From NCBI RefSeq assembly GCF_900078315.1, contig NZ_FKBS01000017.1, forward strand, positions 489,649 to 553,648: a stretch of 64,000 nucleotides of DNA. The letters are read 5' to 3'. Each line of letters begins with the position of its first letter. Position 1 is the stretch's first letter. Shown here one piece after another: positions 1 through 9,375 of this stretch. The position numbers were made by a program, and so were the translations under genes. The notes below the pieces were generated by a model. The model was not told where the DNA came from. It ran no database searches and saw only the letters and a program-made list of their open reading frames with translations. The stretch is from Bordetella ansorpii. Its GTDB lineage: Bacteria > Pseudomonadota > Gammaproteobacteria > Burkholderiales > Burkholderiaceae_B.

Positions 1-166
<166 letters not shown>

Positions 167-201
167 TTATCTGTAGGGCATGGCGGCGGGGTGCGGTGGC
201 G

Positions 202-1161
202 TCAGGCGGCGGCGCCCGGCGCAAGCACGAGGGCGTGTGCGGCCCCGGCGTGGCCTTGCGCGTCGGGCCGCGGCTCGGCCGCCAGCGACACCTCCATCAG
301 CCAGGCCCGGAACGCCTGCAGCATGGGCAGGCTGGCCTTCTGCTCCGGGTAGCACAGGTAATAGCCCTGCCGAGCGCGAATCGGCAACTGCGCTGGCACG
401 ACCAGCGTGCCGTCCAGCAGCTCGTCGCCGATCAGGCAGCGCGGGATCAGCGCGATGCCGAAGCCCGCGGCAGCGGCCTGCGACAGCAGTGCGTACTGGT
501 CGAAGCGCGCGCCTTCGCGGGCGCGGCGCGTATCGCAGCCGGCCTGTTCCAGCCAGTCCAGCCAGCCTTCCAGCGCGGAGGTATGGTGCAGCAGCGGATA
601 GTCCAGCAGTTCGGCTGCCTGGGCGCCTTCGTGCGGAATCAGGCGGGGGCTGCATACCGGCACCACGTCTCGGCCCACGATGTAGTCCGCCCCGCTGCCG
701 GGCCAGATGCCCTCGCCGAAGCGCACGGCGGCGTCCAGTTCCGGGGTGGAGAAATCGTAGCCCTGGCGATGCGGCAGGAATTCCACATGGATGTCGGGCC
801 GCAGGCGCATGAAGGCCGCCAGCCGGGGAATCAGCCACCGGGCGCCGAACGTGGGCATGCAGGTCAGGTGCAGCGTGCCGCCGCGCCCCTGGTGCGCCAT
901 CAACTCCACCGTGGCCGCCTCGATCTGTCCCAGACCCGCCTGGATTTTCTTCAGATAGGCCTGGCCGGCCTCGGTCAGCACCAGGCCTTGCCGGATCCGC
1001 AGGAATAGCTGGACGCCGACGAAATCTTCCAGATGCTTGACCTGCTTGCTGACCGCGCCCTGCGTGACGCACAGCTCCTGCGCCGCGCGCGTGAAGCTGC
1101 TGTGGCGGGCGGCGACCTCAAAGGCCTGTAAATCAGTAAGGGAGGGGCAAAATCGACGCAT
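202..1161 (-). CDS. LysR-family transcriptional regulator, GcvA-like
   Basis: A 319-residue DNA-binding regulator of normal LysR length. Residues about 5-64 form the winged helix-turn-helix (SFTRAAQELCVTQGAVSKQV), followed by a periplasmic-binding-like effector domain. The opening SLTDLQAFEVAARHSSFTRA resembles the GcvA/AmpR branch. It is divergent from the Bug receptor gene starting at 1377, with 215 bp between them, so it probably controls that receptor and the amidohydrolase behind it. The ligand cannot be read from the sequence. The ribosome site before the ATG at 1161 is weak. Confidence 0.88.
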   Translation of the reverse strand: MRRFCPSLTDLQAFEVAARHSSFTRAAQELCVTQGAVSKQVKHLEDFVGVQLFLRIRQGLVLTEAGQAYLKKIQAGLGQIEAATVELMAHQGRGGTLHLTCMPTFGARWLIPRLAAFMRLRPDIHVEFLPHRQGYDFSTPELDAAVRFGEGIWPGSGADYIVGRDVVPVCSPRLIPHEGAQAAELLDYPLLHHTSALEGWLDWLEQAGCDTRRAREGARFDQYALLSQAAAAGFGIALIPRCLIGDELLDGTLVVPAQLPIRARQGYYLCYPEQKASLPMLQAFRAWLMEVSLAAEPRPDAQGHAGAAHALVLAPGAAA

Positions 1162-1376
1162 GGGGGCACCCGGCGCCCGATGCGCACGGGAGGAATGGGA
1201 AACGGAGGGATCGCCGGGCGATGCCGGGCGCGATGCCGGCCAGCCATGACCAAACGGAATAGATTACGGAGAATCTTTCGTTTGCGCAAATCGTGCGCGT
1301 CCCGCCAGAATCGAGGGTCGTGCCGATCTTTGCGGCCTTCCTTCTTAAAACAGCTATCCCCCCAAGGAAAGAAATC

Positions 1377-2360
1377 ATGCAACGCCGTTCCGCCCTGCTG
1401 GGCCTATCGCTGGCCGCCCTGGCCACCCTGCCGCTGTTTTCCGGTGTGGCCCACGCCCAGGACTACCCGAACAAGCCCATCCGCTTGATCGTTCCCTTTC
1501 CTCCCGGCGGCACCACCGACATCGTCGGCCGCCTGTTCGCCGACAAGCTGACGCGCGCCCTGGGCCAGACCGTGGTCGCCGAAAACCGCGGCGGCGCCGG
1601 CGGCTCGATCGGCAGCGCCTTCGTGGCCAACAGCGCTCCCGACGGCTACACCCTGGGCATCGCCACCGTCAGCACGCACGGCATCAACCCGGCCATCTAC
1701 CCCAACCTGCCGTTCGACGTCACCAAGGACTTCACGCCGATCTCGAACCTGGCGTCGGTGCCGAACATCATGTCGATCAACCCGAAGGTGCCGGCCAAGA
1801 ACATGGCCGAGTTCATCAAGCTGGCCAAGAGCGAGCCGGGCAAGCTGACCTACGCCTCGGCCGGCAACGGCTCGGTCTCGCACATGATGGGCGAGATGTT
1901 CAAGATGGCCTCGGGCACCAACCTGATGCACGTGCCCTACCGTGGCGTCGGCCCCGCGCTGAACGACACGTTGGCCGGCCAGGTCGACATCCTGTTCGAC
2001 AACCTGCCTTCGACCCTGCCGCACGTGCAGGCCGGCAAGCTGGTGGCCATGGCCGTGGCCGCGCCCAAGCGCGTCGCCGCCCTGCCCGACGTGCCGACCT
2101 TCGCCGAAGTGGGCCTGGGCCCGGTGAACGATTCGTCGTGGTTCGGCCTGGTGGGCCCGGCCAAGCTGCCGCAGCCCATCCTCGACAAACTGTACAAGGC
2201 CGTGGTGGAAGTCAGCGCCGATCCCGAAGTCAAGAGCAAGCTGCAAGGCCTGGGCGCCGAAACGGTGGCGAACACGCCGGCCGAGTACGCCAAGCAGATC
2301 AGCGATGAAGTCGCCAAGAACAAGCGCATCGCCAAGGAAGCCAACGTCAAGATCGACTAA
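1377..2360 (+). CDS. Bug/TctC-family periplasmic solute-binding receptor
   Basis: A 327-residue extracytoplasmic receptor of the tripartite tricarboxylate transporter class. The ATG at 1377 follows AAGGAAAG and opens a signal peptide (MQRRSALLGLSLAALATLPL) cleaved after about VAHA. The mature part begins with the family hallmark YPNKPIRLIVPFPPGGTTD, then NRGGAGGSIG and DGYTLG. TctA/TctB membrane partners are absent here, as is common for the expanded Bug family of Bordetella relatives. It is followed after 88 bp by an N-formylglutamate amidohydrolase. The substrate is unknown; a carboxylate or acylated amino acid is a reasonable guess. Confidence 0.93.
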   Translation: MQRRSALLGLSLAALATLPLFSGVAHAQDYPNKPIRLIVPFPPGGTTDIVGRLFADKLTRALGQTVVAENRGGAGGSIGSAFVANSAPDGYTLGIATVSTHGINPAIYPNLPFDVTKDFTPISNLASVPNIMSINPKVPAKNMAEFIKLAKSEPGKLTYASAGNGSVSHMMGEMFKMASGTNLMHVPYRGVGPALNDTLAGQVDILFDNLPSTLPHVQAGKLVAMAVAAPKRVAALPDVPTFAEVGLGPVNDSSWFGLVGPAKLPQPILDKLYKAVVEVSADPEVKSKLQGLGAETVANTPAEYAKQISDEVAKNKRIAKEANVKID

Positions 2361-2448
2361 GGCCCGCAGTACCTTCAGGACGCCAGCCCCGCGCCCGCGC
2401 GCGGGGCTGCGATCCCAAACGGCAGTACCCAAAGCAGCACCCCAAGCC

Positions 2449-3324
2449 ATGCTTATTCAGCAACCTCTTTCCTACCGCTTCGAACTGCCGGCCGACTATC
2501 CGACCGCCCCCCTTTCCGCGCCGCTGGTGCTCGATTCGCCGCACAGCGGCACGACCTATCCGCCCGATTTCAAGTCGGTCATCGAAGCCGGCGTGCTGCG
2601 CACCGCCGAAGACACCTGGGTAGACGATCTCTGGAGCGACGCCATCGCGCTGGGCGTCCCCCTGCTGGCCGCCACGTTCCCGCGCGCCTACATCGACGCC
2701 AACCGCGGCGAGCAGGACATCGACCCCGACATGCTGGACGCCCCGTGGCCCGGCCCGGTGTCGGCCTCGCCGAAGATCAAGCTGGGCAAGGGCCTGATCT
2801 GGCGCATGATGGACGACGGTACGCCGCTGTACGACCGCAAGCTCAGCGTGGACGAAGTGCGCCATCGCCTGGAAACCTGCTGGCGCCCGTATCACCAGGC
2901 GCTGGGCCGTGTGCTCGACCAGGCGCATGCGCGCTTCGGCCGCGTCTGGCACATCAACTGCCATTCCATGCCCAGCGTGGCCGGCGCGTTCGCCACCGAC
3001 AAGCCCGGCCTGGTCCATCCCGACTTCGTGCTGGGCGACCGCGACGGCGCCACCAGCGATCCGGCCTTCGCCCGCTTCGTGGCCGATTTCCTGCGTCCGC
3101 GCGGCTACGACGTCGCCATCAACGATCCCTACAAGGGCGTCGAGCTGGTGCGCGAATTCGGCCGGCCCGCCGAAGGCCGCCACAGCCTGCAGATCGAGAT
3201 CAACCGCAAGCTGTACATGGACGAAGTGTCCCTGCGTCCGACCGAAGGCTACGGCAAATTGAAGAATGATCTGCGCGAGCTGACCATCGCACTGGTCGAG
3301 TGGACACGCGCGCAGACGTCATGA
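2449..3324 (+). CDS. N-formylglutamate amidohydrolase family protein
   Basis: A 291-residue cytoplasmic hydrolase of the FGase family, members of which split N-formylglutamate into glutamate and formate in one histidine breakdown route. Visible family blocks are VLDSPHSGTTYP, DTWVDDLW, AYIDANRGEQDID, INCHSMPS and EFGRPAEGRHSLQIEINR, which include the expected His, Asp and Glu metal ligands. No other hut gene lies nearby. Placement behind a Bug receptor and a LysR gene suggests use of an imported formyl- or acyl-amino acid. The start at 2449 gives a normal N-terminus, though its ribosome site is poor. Confidence 0.88.
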   Translation: MLIQQPLSYRFELPADYPTAPLSAPLVLDSPHSGTTYPPDFKSVIEAGVLRTAEDTWVDDLWSDAIALGVPLLAATFPRAYIDANRGEQDIDPDMLDAPWPGPVSASPKIKLGKGLIWRMMDDGTPLYDRKLSVDEVRHRLETCWRPYHQALGRVLDQAHARFGRVWHINCHSMPSVAGAFATDKPGLVHPDFVLGDRDGATSDPAFARFVADFLRPRGYDVAINDPYKGVELVREFGRPAEGRHSLQIEINRKLYMDEVSLRPTEGYGKLKNDLRELTIALVEWTRAQTS

Positions 3325-3367
3325 CACGCGCGTAGTGGGCCGGACGCTGGCTCGTCCGGACCTGCCC

Positions 3368-3403
3368 AAGCCCCCATGGATTCACGGTCATGGGGGCTTT
3401 TTT
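3368..3403 (+). terminator. Rho-independent terminator after the amidohydrolase
   Basis: A perfect 11-bp stem (AAGCCCCCATG with CATGGGGGCTT) around a 10-nt loop is followed by a run of six T. It lies 43 bp after the amidohydrolase stop and ends that transcript before the toxin-antitoxin remnant. Confidence 0.9.
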
Positions 3404-3426
3404 GTGCAAGAACCGCCGATGTAAAC

Positions 3427-3443
3427 TCGCGTAGTAGACGCGA
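3427..3443. promoter_or_regulatory. Palindrome upstream of antitoxin, possible operator
   Basis: TCGCGT-AGTAG-ACGCGA is a perfect 6-bp inverted repeat 31-40 bp before the antitoxin start. Toxin-antitoxin operons are usually autoregulated by the antitoxin at such palindromes, so this is a candidate operator. The assignment is inference from position and symmetry. Confidence 0.45.
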
Positions 3444-3483
3444 ATGCTCCTGCTCGCGACCAGACTCTACGGTGATGAATATC

Positions 3484-3642
3484 ATGAACAAGTACGGCAT
3501 CGTCATCAAACCTTGCACAGAGAAGACCCTACCCGCCGACATCAAGTTGGTCGGAAAGGAGGATTCCCGGGTGGTCATCAGCGCTGCCAAGCGTATTTTG
3601 GTAACGCATGAGAAGGTTATCAAGGCCTTGGCCAATCGATGA
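3484..3642 (+). CDS. Small protein upstream of doc, probable antitoxin
   Basis: A 52-residue basic protein (MNKYGIVIKPCTEKTLPADI at the start, KEDSRVVISAAKRILVTHEK later), or 55 residues if the ATG at 3475 is used. I cannot place it in a named antitoxin family. Its size, the palindrome upstream and the Doc/Fic toxin 9 bp downstream make it the likely antitoxin of that module. Codon use is less G/C-ending than in the neighbours, which fits a horizontally acquired module. Confidence 0.6.
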   Translation: MNKYGIVIKPCTEKTLPADIKLVGKEDSRVVISAAKRILVTHEKVIKALANR

Positions 3643-3651
3643 AATAACGCG

Positions 3652-4025
3652 ATGTCCGCCATTACCCCGCAGATGGTCACGGAGATTCACGACCTCATCC
3701 TGAGTACGGAATCCGGGCTTGCAGGAGGGCATGGTTCCGGCCCGCTCGAAGGTGCCTGGGACGCGTGGCCAATCACATTGAATATGCAGGCGTAGAAGAC
3801 GTCTATGAAATCGCCGCCTTGTACGCGGTGGCACTGGCGCGAGGCCATGTGTTCAATGACGCGAACAAGCGCACCGCATTGGTTACCACGCTGACCTATC
3901 TACAGATTCATGGCGTCGATATTCCTCGCAGCGACCAACTCGAAGAAATCATGGTCGACGTCGCCGAGGGTACGCTTGATGCCGTATCCTTGGCTGAGAT
4001 TCTTTACACGCTGGCTCCAGCCTGA
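3652..4025 (+). pseudogene. doc: Doc-type (Fic-fold) toxin, frameshifted
   Basis: The first frame (3652-3795) reads MSAITPQMVTEIHDLILSTE and then GGHGSGPLEGA. The next frame picks up as VANHIEYAGVEDVYEIAALY and continues to 4025. It contains HVFNDANKRTALV, the Fic-family core HxFxDANKRT used by Doc kinases, which phosphorylate EF-Tu. Joining the frames near 3754-3757 with one extra base restores a full Doc protein of about 124 residues (PLEGALGRVANHIEYAG). As given, the toxin is broken by a one-base deletion. A sequencing slip in this spot cannot be excluded. A GTG at 3765 could restart translation but would lack the N-terminus. Confidence 0.85.
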
Positions 4026-4159
4026 TAAATCGCGGATCACGGCGCTCAACCTCGCGATACTGTCAGCGGCAGGCCACGATATCCGACCTAGTAGTTCCCC
4101 TCCTCGACCTCGGCAGGCGTTTATGTATAACTATGCGCAGCCTTCCGAGGAGGAGCGTG

Positions 4160-5278
4160 ATGCAGATCGGGATACCAAGAGAAACCCGAGACGGGGAAGC
4201 CCGTGTCGCAGCAACGCCGGAGACAGTCAAGCGCTATGCCGCGGCCAAGCACCGCGTCTGCGTCGAGCGCGGCGCGGGCATGGCCGCGCGGTTTCCGGAC
4301 CAGGCTTATGAAGAGGCGGGCGCGCAGCTATGCGATGCCGCCGACGCACTGGGCAGCGAGCTCGTCCTGAAGGTGCGCGCGCCGTCACCGGACGAACTGC
4401 CTCGCATGAAGGCCGGCAGCGTCGTGGCGGGCATGCTGGACCCCTACGATACCGACGGCCTCGCCGCCATGGCGCAGGCGGGCCTGACCGCCTTCTCGCT
4501 GGAGCTCGCGCCGCGCATCACGCGCGCGCAGAGCCTGGACGTGCTGTCGTCGCAGGCCAACCTGGCAGGCTACAAGGCGGTGCTGCTGGCCGCGCACTAC
4601 TACGGCCGCCTCTTTCCGATGATGATGACCGCGGCCGGCACGATCAAGGCCGCGCGCGTGGTGGTGCTGGGCGCGGGCGTGGCGGGACTGCAGGCCATCG
4701 CCACCGCGCGCCGATTGGGCGCGGTGGTGGAGGCGTCGGACGTGCGGCCCGCCGCGCGCGAACAGATCGAATCGCTGGGCGGCAAGTTCATCGACGTGCC
4801 CTACGAAACCGACGAGGAACGCGAGATCGCGCAAGGCACGGGCGGCTATGCGCGCGCCATGCCGCCCGCGTGGATGGCGCGGCAGGCCGTGCTGGTGGCC
4901 GAACGCTGCAGGCAGGCCGATATCGTCATCACCACGGCGCTGATACCGGGGCGGCCTGCTCCCATGCTGTTGTCGGCAGAGACGGTGCAGGAAATGAAGC
5001 CAGGCTCGGTCGTGGTGGATCTGGCGGTGGAGCGCGGCGGCAACTGCCCGCTCAGCGAAAAAGGACTGGTGGTCCACAAGCACGACGTGACGCTGGTGGG
5101 GCTGACCAACCTGCCCGGCCTGGTGGCCACCGATGCGTCCGCGCTGTATGCGCGCAATCTGCAGGACTTCCTGAAGCTGATCGTGGACGCGGAAGGCAAG
5201 CTGGCGATCAACCGCGACGACGAGATCGTGGCCGCCTGCCTGGTGTGCGAGAACGGCGACCTGACGAGGAAAATCTAG
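4160..5278 (+). CDS. pntAA: NAD(P) transhydrogenase subunit alpha part 1
   Basis: A 372-residue NAD(H)-binding domain I of proton-translocating transhydrogenase, which passes hydride between NADH and NADP using the proton gradient. The ATG at 4160 sits behind GAGGAGGAGCG. The start MQIGIPRETRDGEARVAATP matches the alanine dehydrogenase/PntA N-terminus, and VVVLGAGVAGLQAIATA is the Rossmann dinucleotide loop. The alpha chain is split here, as in many alpha- and betaproteobacteria, with the membrane piece encoded at 5320. First gene of pntAA-pntAB-pntB. Confidence 0.95.
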   Translation: MQIGIPRETRDGEARVAATPETVKRYAAAKHRVCVERGAGMAARFPDQAYEEAGAQLCDAADALGSELVLKVRAPSPDELPRMKAGSVVAGMLDPYDTDGLAAMAQAGLTAFSLELAPRITRAQSLDVLSSQANLAGYKAVLLAAHYYGRLFPMMMTAAGTIKAARVVVLGAGVAGLQAIATARRLGAVVEASDVRPAAREQIESLGGKFIDVPYETDEEREIAQGTGGYARAMPPAWMARQAVLVAERCRQADIVITTALIPGRPAPMLLSAETVQEMKPGSVVVDLAVERGGNCPLSEKGLVVHKHDVTLVGLTNLPGLVATDASALYARNLQDFLKLIVDAEGKLAINRDDEIVAACLVCENGDLTRKI

Positions 5279-5319
5279 GATGACGACTCTCACGTCCACT
5301 ATCTCCGAGCGGAGCTGAT

Positions 5320-5643
5320 ATGGAAGGCATCGACCACACCCTGATCAACCTGATCATCTTCGTGCTGGCCATCTATGTGGGCTACCACGTCGTCTGGAAC
5401 GTGACGCCGGCGCTGCATACGCCGCTGATGGCCGTCACCAATGCCATCTCGGCCATCATCATCGTGGGCGCCATGCTGGCCGCGGCGCTGACCGAAGGCG
5501 GGCTGGCACGCACCATGGGCGTGGCGGCCGTGGCGCTGGCGGCCGTCAACGTGTTCGGCGGCTTCCTGGTCACGCGGCGCATGCTGGAGATGTTCAGGAA
5601 GAAAGACCGCAAAGCCGCCCCCGCCGGGGAGAAGCATCCATGA
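5320..5643 (+). CDS. pntAB: NAD(P) transhydrogenase subunit alpha part 2
   Basis: A 107-residue membrane protein with three hydrophobic segments, forming the alpha-chain part of the proton channel domain II. The sequence [20 protein letters not shown] and the block [20 protein letters not shown] are typical. A GGAG site precedes the ATG. Its last codons overlap the start of pntB by 4 bp (ATGA), which indicates translational coupling within the operon. Confidence 0.95.
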   Translation: MEGIDHTLINLIIFVLAIYVGYHVVWNVTPALHTPLMAVTNAISAIIIVGAMLAAALTEGGLARTMGVAAVALAAVNVFGGFLVTRRMLEMFRKKDRKAAPAGEKHP

Positions 5644-7082
5644 CGATCTCGATGAACCTGGTGACGCTGCTGTACCTGGTGGCGTCGGTGTGCTTCATCC
5701 AGGCGCTCAAGGGCCTGTCGCATCCGACCACGTCCCGGCGGGGCAATGCGTTCGGCATGGCCGGCATGGCCATCGCCGTACTGACCACCGCCGCGCTGAT
5801 CGTCAGCCTGGCGCGCCCGGGGCAGGCGGGCATCGGCCTGGGCTGGGTGCTGCTGGGCCTGCTGGTGGGTGGCAGCGTGGGCACCTTGATGGCCCGGCGT
5901 GTCGAGATGACCAAGATGCCCGAACTGGTCGCCTTCATGCACAGCATGATCGGCCTGGCGGCGGTGGCCATCGCCGTGGCCATCGTGGCCGAACCCCATG
6001 CGTTCGGCATTGCGGCGGCAGGCATGCCGATTCCGCCGGGCAACCGGCTGGAACTGTTCATCGGCACCTTCGTGGGCGCCATCACGTTCTCGGGCTCGGT
6101 CATCGCCTTCGGCAAGCTGTCCGGCAAGTACAAGTTCCGCCTGTTCCAGGGCGCGCCGGTGGTGTTCGGCGGGCAGCACATGCTGAACCTGCTGCTGGCC
6201 CTGGCGATGCTGGGCTGCGGCTTCTGGTTCATGGCCACGCAGGCCTGGCTGCCCTTCGTGCTGATGACGGCGATCGCCTTCGTGCTGGGCGTGCTCATCA
6301 TCATCCCGATCGGCGGCGCGGACATGCCGGTGGTGGTGTCGATGCTCAACAGCTATTCGGGCTGGGCGGCGGCGGGCATCGGGTTCTCGTTGAACAACCC
6401 CATGCTGATCATCGCGGGCTCGCTGGTGGGCTCGTCGGGCGCGATCCTGTCGTACATCATGTGCAAGGCGATGAACCGCTCGTTCTTCAACGTGATCCTG
6501 GGCGGCTTCGGCGGCCAGGCGGGAGCAGGCGCCACGGCGGGCGATGCGCAGCAACGCAGCGTGAAGTCGGGCAGCCCCGAGGACGCGGCTTTCCTGATGG
6601 CCAACGCCGAAAGCGTGGTGATCGTGCCCGGCTATGGCCTGGCCGTGGCGCGCGCGCAGCATGCCCTGAAGGAGCTGGCGGCCAAGCTGGGCGAGAAAGG
6701 CATCACGGTGAAGTATGCGATCCATCCCGTGGCGGGCCGCATGCCGGGCCACATGAACGTGCTGCTGGCCGAGGCCGAGGTGCCCTACGACCAGGTGTTC
6801 GAGATGGACGACATCAACGGCGAGTTCGGCCAAACCGACGTGGTGCTGGTGCTGGGCGCCAACGACGTGGTGAACCCGGCCGCGAAGAACGATCCGCAAT
6901 CGCCGATCGCCGGCATGCCGATCCTGGAGGCCTACAAGGCGCGCACGGTGATCGTGAACAAGCGCTCGATGGCGGCGGGCTATGCCGGGCTGGACAACGA
7001 GCTGTTCTACCTGGACAAGACGATGATGGTGTTCGGCGACGCAAAGAAGGTGCTGGAGGAGATGGTGAAAGCGGTGGAGTGA
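5640..7082 (+). CDS. pntB: NAD(P) transhydrogenase subunit beta
   Basis: A 480-residue protein with about nine membrane helices (proton channel) followed by a C-terminal NADP(H)-binding domain III. Visible landmarks are [40 protein letters not shown] in the membrane part, and [20 protein letters not shown] and [18 protein letters not shown] in domain III, with [14 protein letters not shown] near the end. Length is normal. Together with pntAA and pntAB it forms the inner-membrane enzyme that supplies NADPH. Confidence 0.96.
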   Translation: MTISMNLVTLLYLVASVCFIQALKGLSHPTTSRRGNAFGMAGMAIAVLTTAALIVSLARPGQAGIGLGWVLLGLLVGGSVGTLMARRVEMTKMPELVAFMHSMIGLAAVAIAVAIVAEPHAFGIAAAGMPIPPGNRLELFIGTFVGAITFSGSVIAFGKLSGKYKFRLFQGAPVVFGGQHMLNLLLALAMLGCGFWFMATQAWLPFVLMTAIAFVLGVLIIIPIGGADMPVVVSMLNSYSGWAAAGIGFSLNNPMLIIAGSLVGSSGAILSYIMCKAMNRSFFNVILGGFGGQAGAGATAGDAQQRSVKSGSPEDAAFLMANAESVVIVPGYGLAVARAQHALKELAAKLGEKGITVKYAIHPVAGRMPGHMNVLLAEAEVPYDQVFEMDDINGEFGQTDVVLVLGANDVVNPAAKNDPQSPIAGMPILEAYKARTVIVNKRSMAAGYAGLDNELFYLDKTMMVFGDAKKVLEEMVKAVE

Positions 7083-7084
7083 CG

Positions 7085-7109
7085 CGCGCCCCGGCAAAGG
7101 CGGGGCGCG
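7085..7109. terminator. Hairpin between convergent pntB and ABC operon
   Basis: CGCGCCCCG and CGGGGCGCG form a 9-bp GC stem in the 32-bp gap between two convergent stop codons. There is no clear T run on either strand, so it may only block read-through or protect 3' ends. Confidence 0.4.
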
Positions 7110-7114
7110 TCCGC

Positions 7115-7849
7115 TCAATGCTGCAGGATCTTCGACAGGAACTGCCGCGTGCGTTCGTTGCGCGCCCCCAGGTCGCCGAAGAACTCGTCCTTGGCGCAAT
7201 CCTCGACGATGCGGCCGCCGTCCATGAAGATGACCCGGTCGGCCACCTTGCGCGCGAAGCCCATCTCGTGGGTCACGCACATCATGGTCATTCCCTCGTG
7301 CGCCAGTTCGACCATCACGTCCAGCACCTCGTTGACCATCTCCGGATCCAGCGCCGACGTGGGCTCGTCGAACAGCATGCAAATCGGGTCCATGGCCAGC
7401 GCGCGGGCGATGGCCACGCGCTGCTGCTGACCGCCGGACAACTGCCCTGGATACTTGTCGATGTGCGCCAGCAGGCCCACGCGCTCCAGGCCCTCGCGGC
7501 CCTTGCGCTCGGCCTCGTCGCGGTCGCGGCCCAACACCTTCATCTGCGCCAGCGTCAGATTGCGCCTGACCGTCAGGTGCGGGAACAGCTCGAAGTTCTG
7601 GAACACCATGCCCACGCGCGAGCGCAACTTCGGCAGGTCGGTCTTGAACTCGCCGACCGACACACCGTCGACCATGATCTTGCCGGCCTCGAACGGTTCC
7701 AGACCGTTGACGGTCTTGATCAGCGTGCTCTTGCCCGACCCCGACGGCCCGCAAACGACGACGATCTCGCCTTTCTGGATGGCGGTGCTGCAATCGGTCA
7801 GCACCTGGAACGCGCCATACCACTTGGACACGCGATACATATTGATCAT
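7115..7849 (-). CDS. gltL: Polar amino acid ABC transporter ATPase
   Basis: A 244-residue ATP-binding protein of the GlnQ/GltL type. Walker A is [12 protein letters not shown], the ABC signature is [15 protein letters not shown], Walker B is [15 protein letters not shown], and the switch His lies in [12 protein letters not shown]. It overlaps the upstream permease gene by 4 bp. With the two permeases and the binding protein it forms a complete importer, read leftward from 10272. The glutamate/aspartate name rests on overall likeness and gene order, so the exact substrate is uncertain. Confidence 0.92.
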   Translation of the reverse strand: MINMYRVSKWYGAFQVLTDCSTAIQKGEIVVVCGPSGSGKSTLIKTVNGLEPFEAGKIMVDGVSVGEFKTDLPKLRSRVGMVFQNFELFPHLTVRRNLTLAQMKVLGRDRDEAERKGREGLERVGLLAHIDKYPGQLSGGQQQRVAIARALAMDPICMLFDEPTSALDPEMVNEVLDVMVELAHEGMTMMCVTHEMGFARKVADRVIFMDGGRIVEDCAKDEFFGDLGARNERTRQFLSKILQH

Positions 7850-8526
7850 GCGGATTTTCTCCGGACCATGCGCCCCACCAGGCGGGAGGCGCAGAAGCAG
7901 ATGACGAAATAGACGGCGCCGGCGATCAGCATCATTTCGGCGATGCGGCCATCGCGCTGGCCGATGTTGGCGCTGCTGGTGAAGAAATCCGACAGCGAAA
8001 TGACGAACACCAGCGCGGTATCCTGGAACAGCACGATGAACTGCGTCAGCAGCAGCGGCGTCATCTTGCGGAACGCCTGCGGCAGCACGATCAGTGCGAA
8101 GGCCTGGCGCGGCCGCATGCCCAGCGACGCCGCCGCCGCATACTGCCCTCGCGGCACGCTCTGGATGCCGGCGCGGATGATCTCCGCGTAGTAGGCGGCC
8201 TCGAACAGCGAGAAGCCCACCAGCGCCGACGCCATGCGGGTGTCCCAACTGCCGGCGCCCCAATACAGCGATTGCAGCAGTTGCGGCACCACCAGGTAGA
8301 AGCCCAGCAGCACCATGGGCAGGGGCAGCGCGCGGAACACGTTCACGTAGGCCTTGGCGAACAGGCGCAGGGGACGCCACCGTCCCAATCGCATCAGGGC
8401 CAGCACCGTGCCGAACAGGATGCCCGCCAACACCGCGACGAGCGACACCCGCAGCGTGATCAGCATGCCCGTCCACATGGTATGGAACACCTCGGCGGTG
8501 AGGAAATCGAAATGCAAGGGAATCAT
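7846..8526 (-). CDS. gltK: Polar amino acid ABC transporter permease
   Basis: A 226-residue inner-membrane permease of the HisMQ/GlnP class with about five hydrophobic segments. The block [20 protein letters not shown] and the following [16 protein letters not shown] form the cytoplasmic EAA loop that docks the ATPase. It is the second permease of the pair, 10 bp downstream of the first, and its stop overlaps the ATPase start. Confidence 0.92.
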   Translation of the reverse strand: MIPLHFDFLTAEVFHTMWTGMLITLRVSLVAVLAGILFGTVLALMRLGRWRPLRLFAKAYVNVFRALPLPMVLLGFYLVVPQLLQSLYWGAGSWDTRMASALVGFSLFEAAYYAEIIRAGIQSVPRGQYAAAASLGMRPRQAFALIVLPQAFRKMTPLLLTQFIVLFQDTALVFVISLSDFFTSSANIGQRDGRIAEMMLIAGAVYFVICFCASRLVGRMVRRKSA

Positions 8527-8536
8527 CGCCGTGCTC

Positions 8537-9271
8537 CTACTTCGCGCCCAGCGTGCCGGGCAGCCGCATGCGGCGCTCGACGCGCGTCATGACGAACATG
8601 ATGGAAGCGTTGATCAACAGATAGCAGGCCGCCACAGTCAGAAACGACTCGTAGGGCTTGTTGGTGTAGTCGTTGAGCTGGTTCACGCGCGCGAACAACT
8701 CATAGACGCCCACTGTGCCGGCGATGGAGGAATTCTTCACCAGGCTGAGCGACTCCGATGTCAACGGCGGCAACAGGATGCGATAGGCCAGCGGCAGCAG
8801 CACGTGGCGATATACCTGCGGCTGCGTCATGCCCATCGCCAGCCCCGCATTGCGCAACCCCTGCGGCAGCGACTCGATGCCCGCCCTCACCTGCTCGCAG
8901 ATGCGCGACGCCGTGTAGGCGCCCAGGCCGACCGCTGCGGTCAACAGTGCGGAATCCTGCGGCGGCAGCGCGAACAGCCAGTTGCGCACGCCCGCGGGCA
9001 GGAAATTCGGCATGAGGAAATACCACATGAAGAGCTGTACGATCAGCGGCACGTTGCGCATCACGTCCACGTAGGCCATGGCGACACCACGCATCAGGCG
9101 CGACGAGGTGGTGCGCATGATGCCAAGCAACGAGCCCAACACGAAAGCCAGCACCCACGCCATCAGACTGATTTCGACCGTGGTCAGGAAGCCTTGCCAC
9201 AACCAGTCCAGATAGGTGTCGGCGCCATTGGGCGACTGCAGGAATACCGCCCAGTTCCATTCATAAGACAT
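8537..9271 (-). CDS. gltJ: Polar amino acid ABC transporter permease
   Basis: A 244-residue inner-membrane permease. The chosen ATG at 9271 (MSYEWNWAVFLQSPNGADTY) sits behind GTAGGAGCACGC and gives the standard GltJ-like N-terminus. The EAA loop reads AGIESLPQGLRNAGLAMGMT with LLPLAYRILLPPLTSESLSL. It pairs with the permease at 7846. The gap to the binding-protein gene upstream holds a hairpin that may lower its expression. Confidence 0.92.
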   Translation of the reverse strand: MSYEWNWAVFLQSPNGADTYLDWLWQGFLTTVEISLMAWVLAFVLGSLLGIMRTTSSRLMRGVAMAYVDVMRNVPLIVQLFMWYFLMPNFLPAGVRNWLFALPPQDSALLTAAVGLGAYTASRICEQVRAGIESLPQGLRNAGLAMGMTQPQVYRHVLLPLAYRILLPPLTSESLSLVKNSSIAGTVGVYELFARVNQLNDYTNKPYESFLTVAACYLLINASIMFVMTRVERRMRLPGTLGAK

Positions 9272-9317
9272 GCGTGCTCCTACGCGTTGCGGGCCGCGAT
9301 GGCAGCGGCCACCCAAG

Positions 9318-9357
9318 CGGAACCGACGCGGCGCGCCTCACGCGCCGTTCGGCTCCG
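9318..9357 (-). terminator. Intercistronic hairpin after binding-protein gene
   Basis: CGGAACCGACGCGGCGCG can pair, with one mismatch and one bulge, with CGCGCCGTTCGGCTCCG. It sits in the 104-bp gap between the binding-protein gene and the first permease. Such hairpins often protect the abundant binding-protein mRNA and reduce read-through. No T run follows. Confidence 0.5.
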
Positions 9358-9375
9358 TCCAGCTTGCGCGGGACG

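Noticed and set aside
5382-7823. An 813-codon minus-strand open frame running through pntAB and pntB into the ABC ATPase gene
   Set aside because: It is opposite clear transhydrogenase genes, is rich in His and Arg as expected for antisense of GC-rich codons, and shows no family motif.
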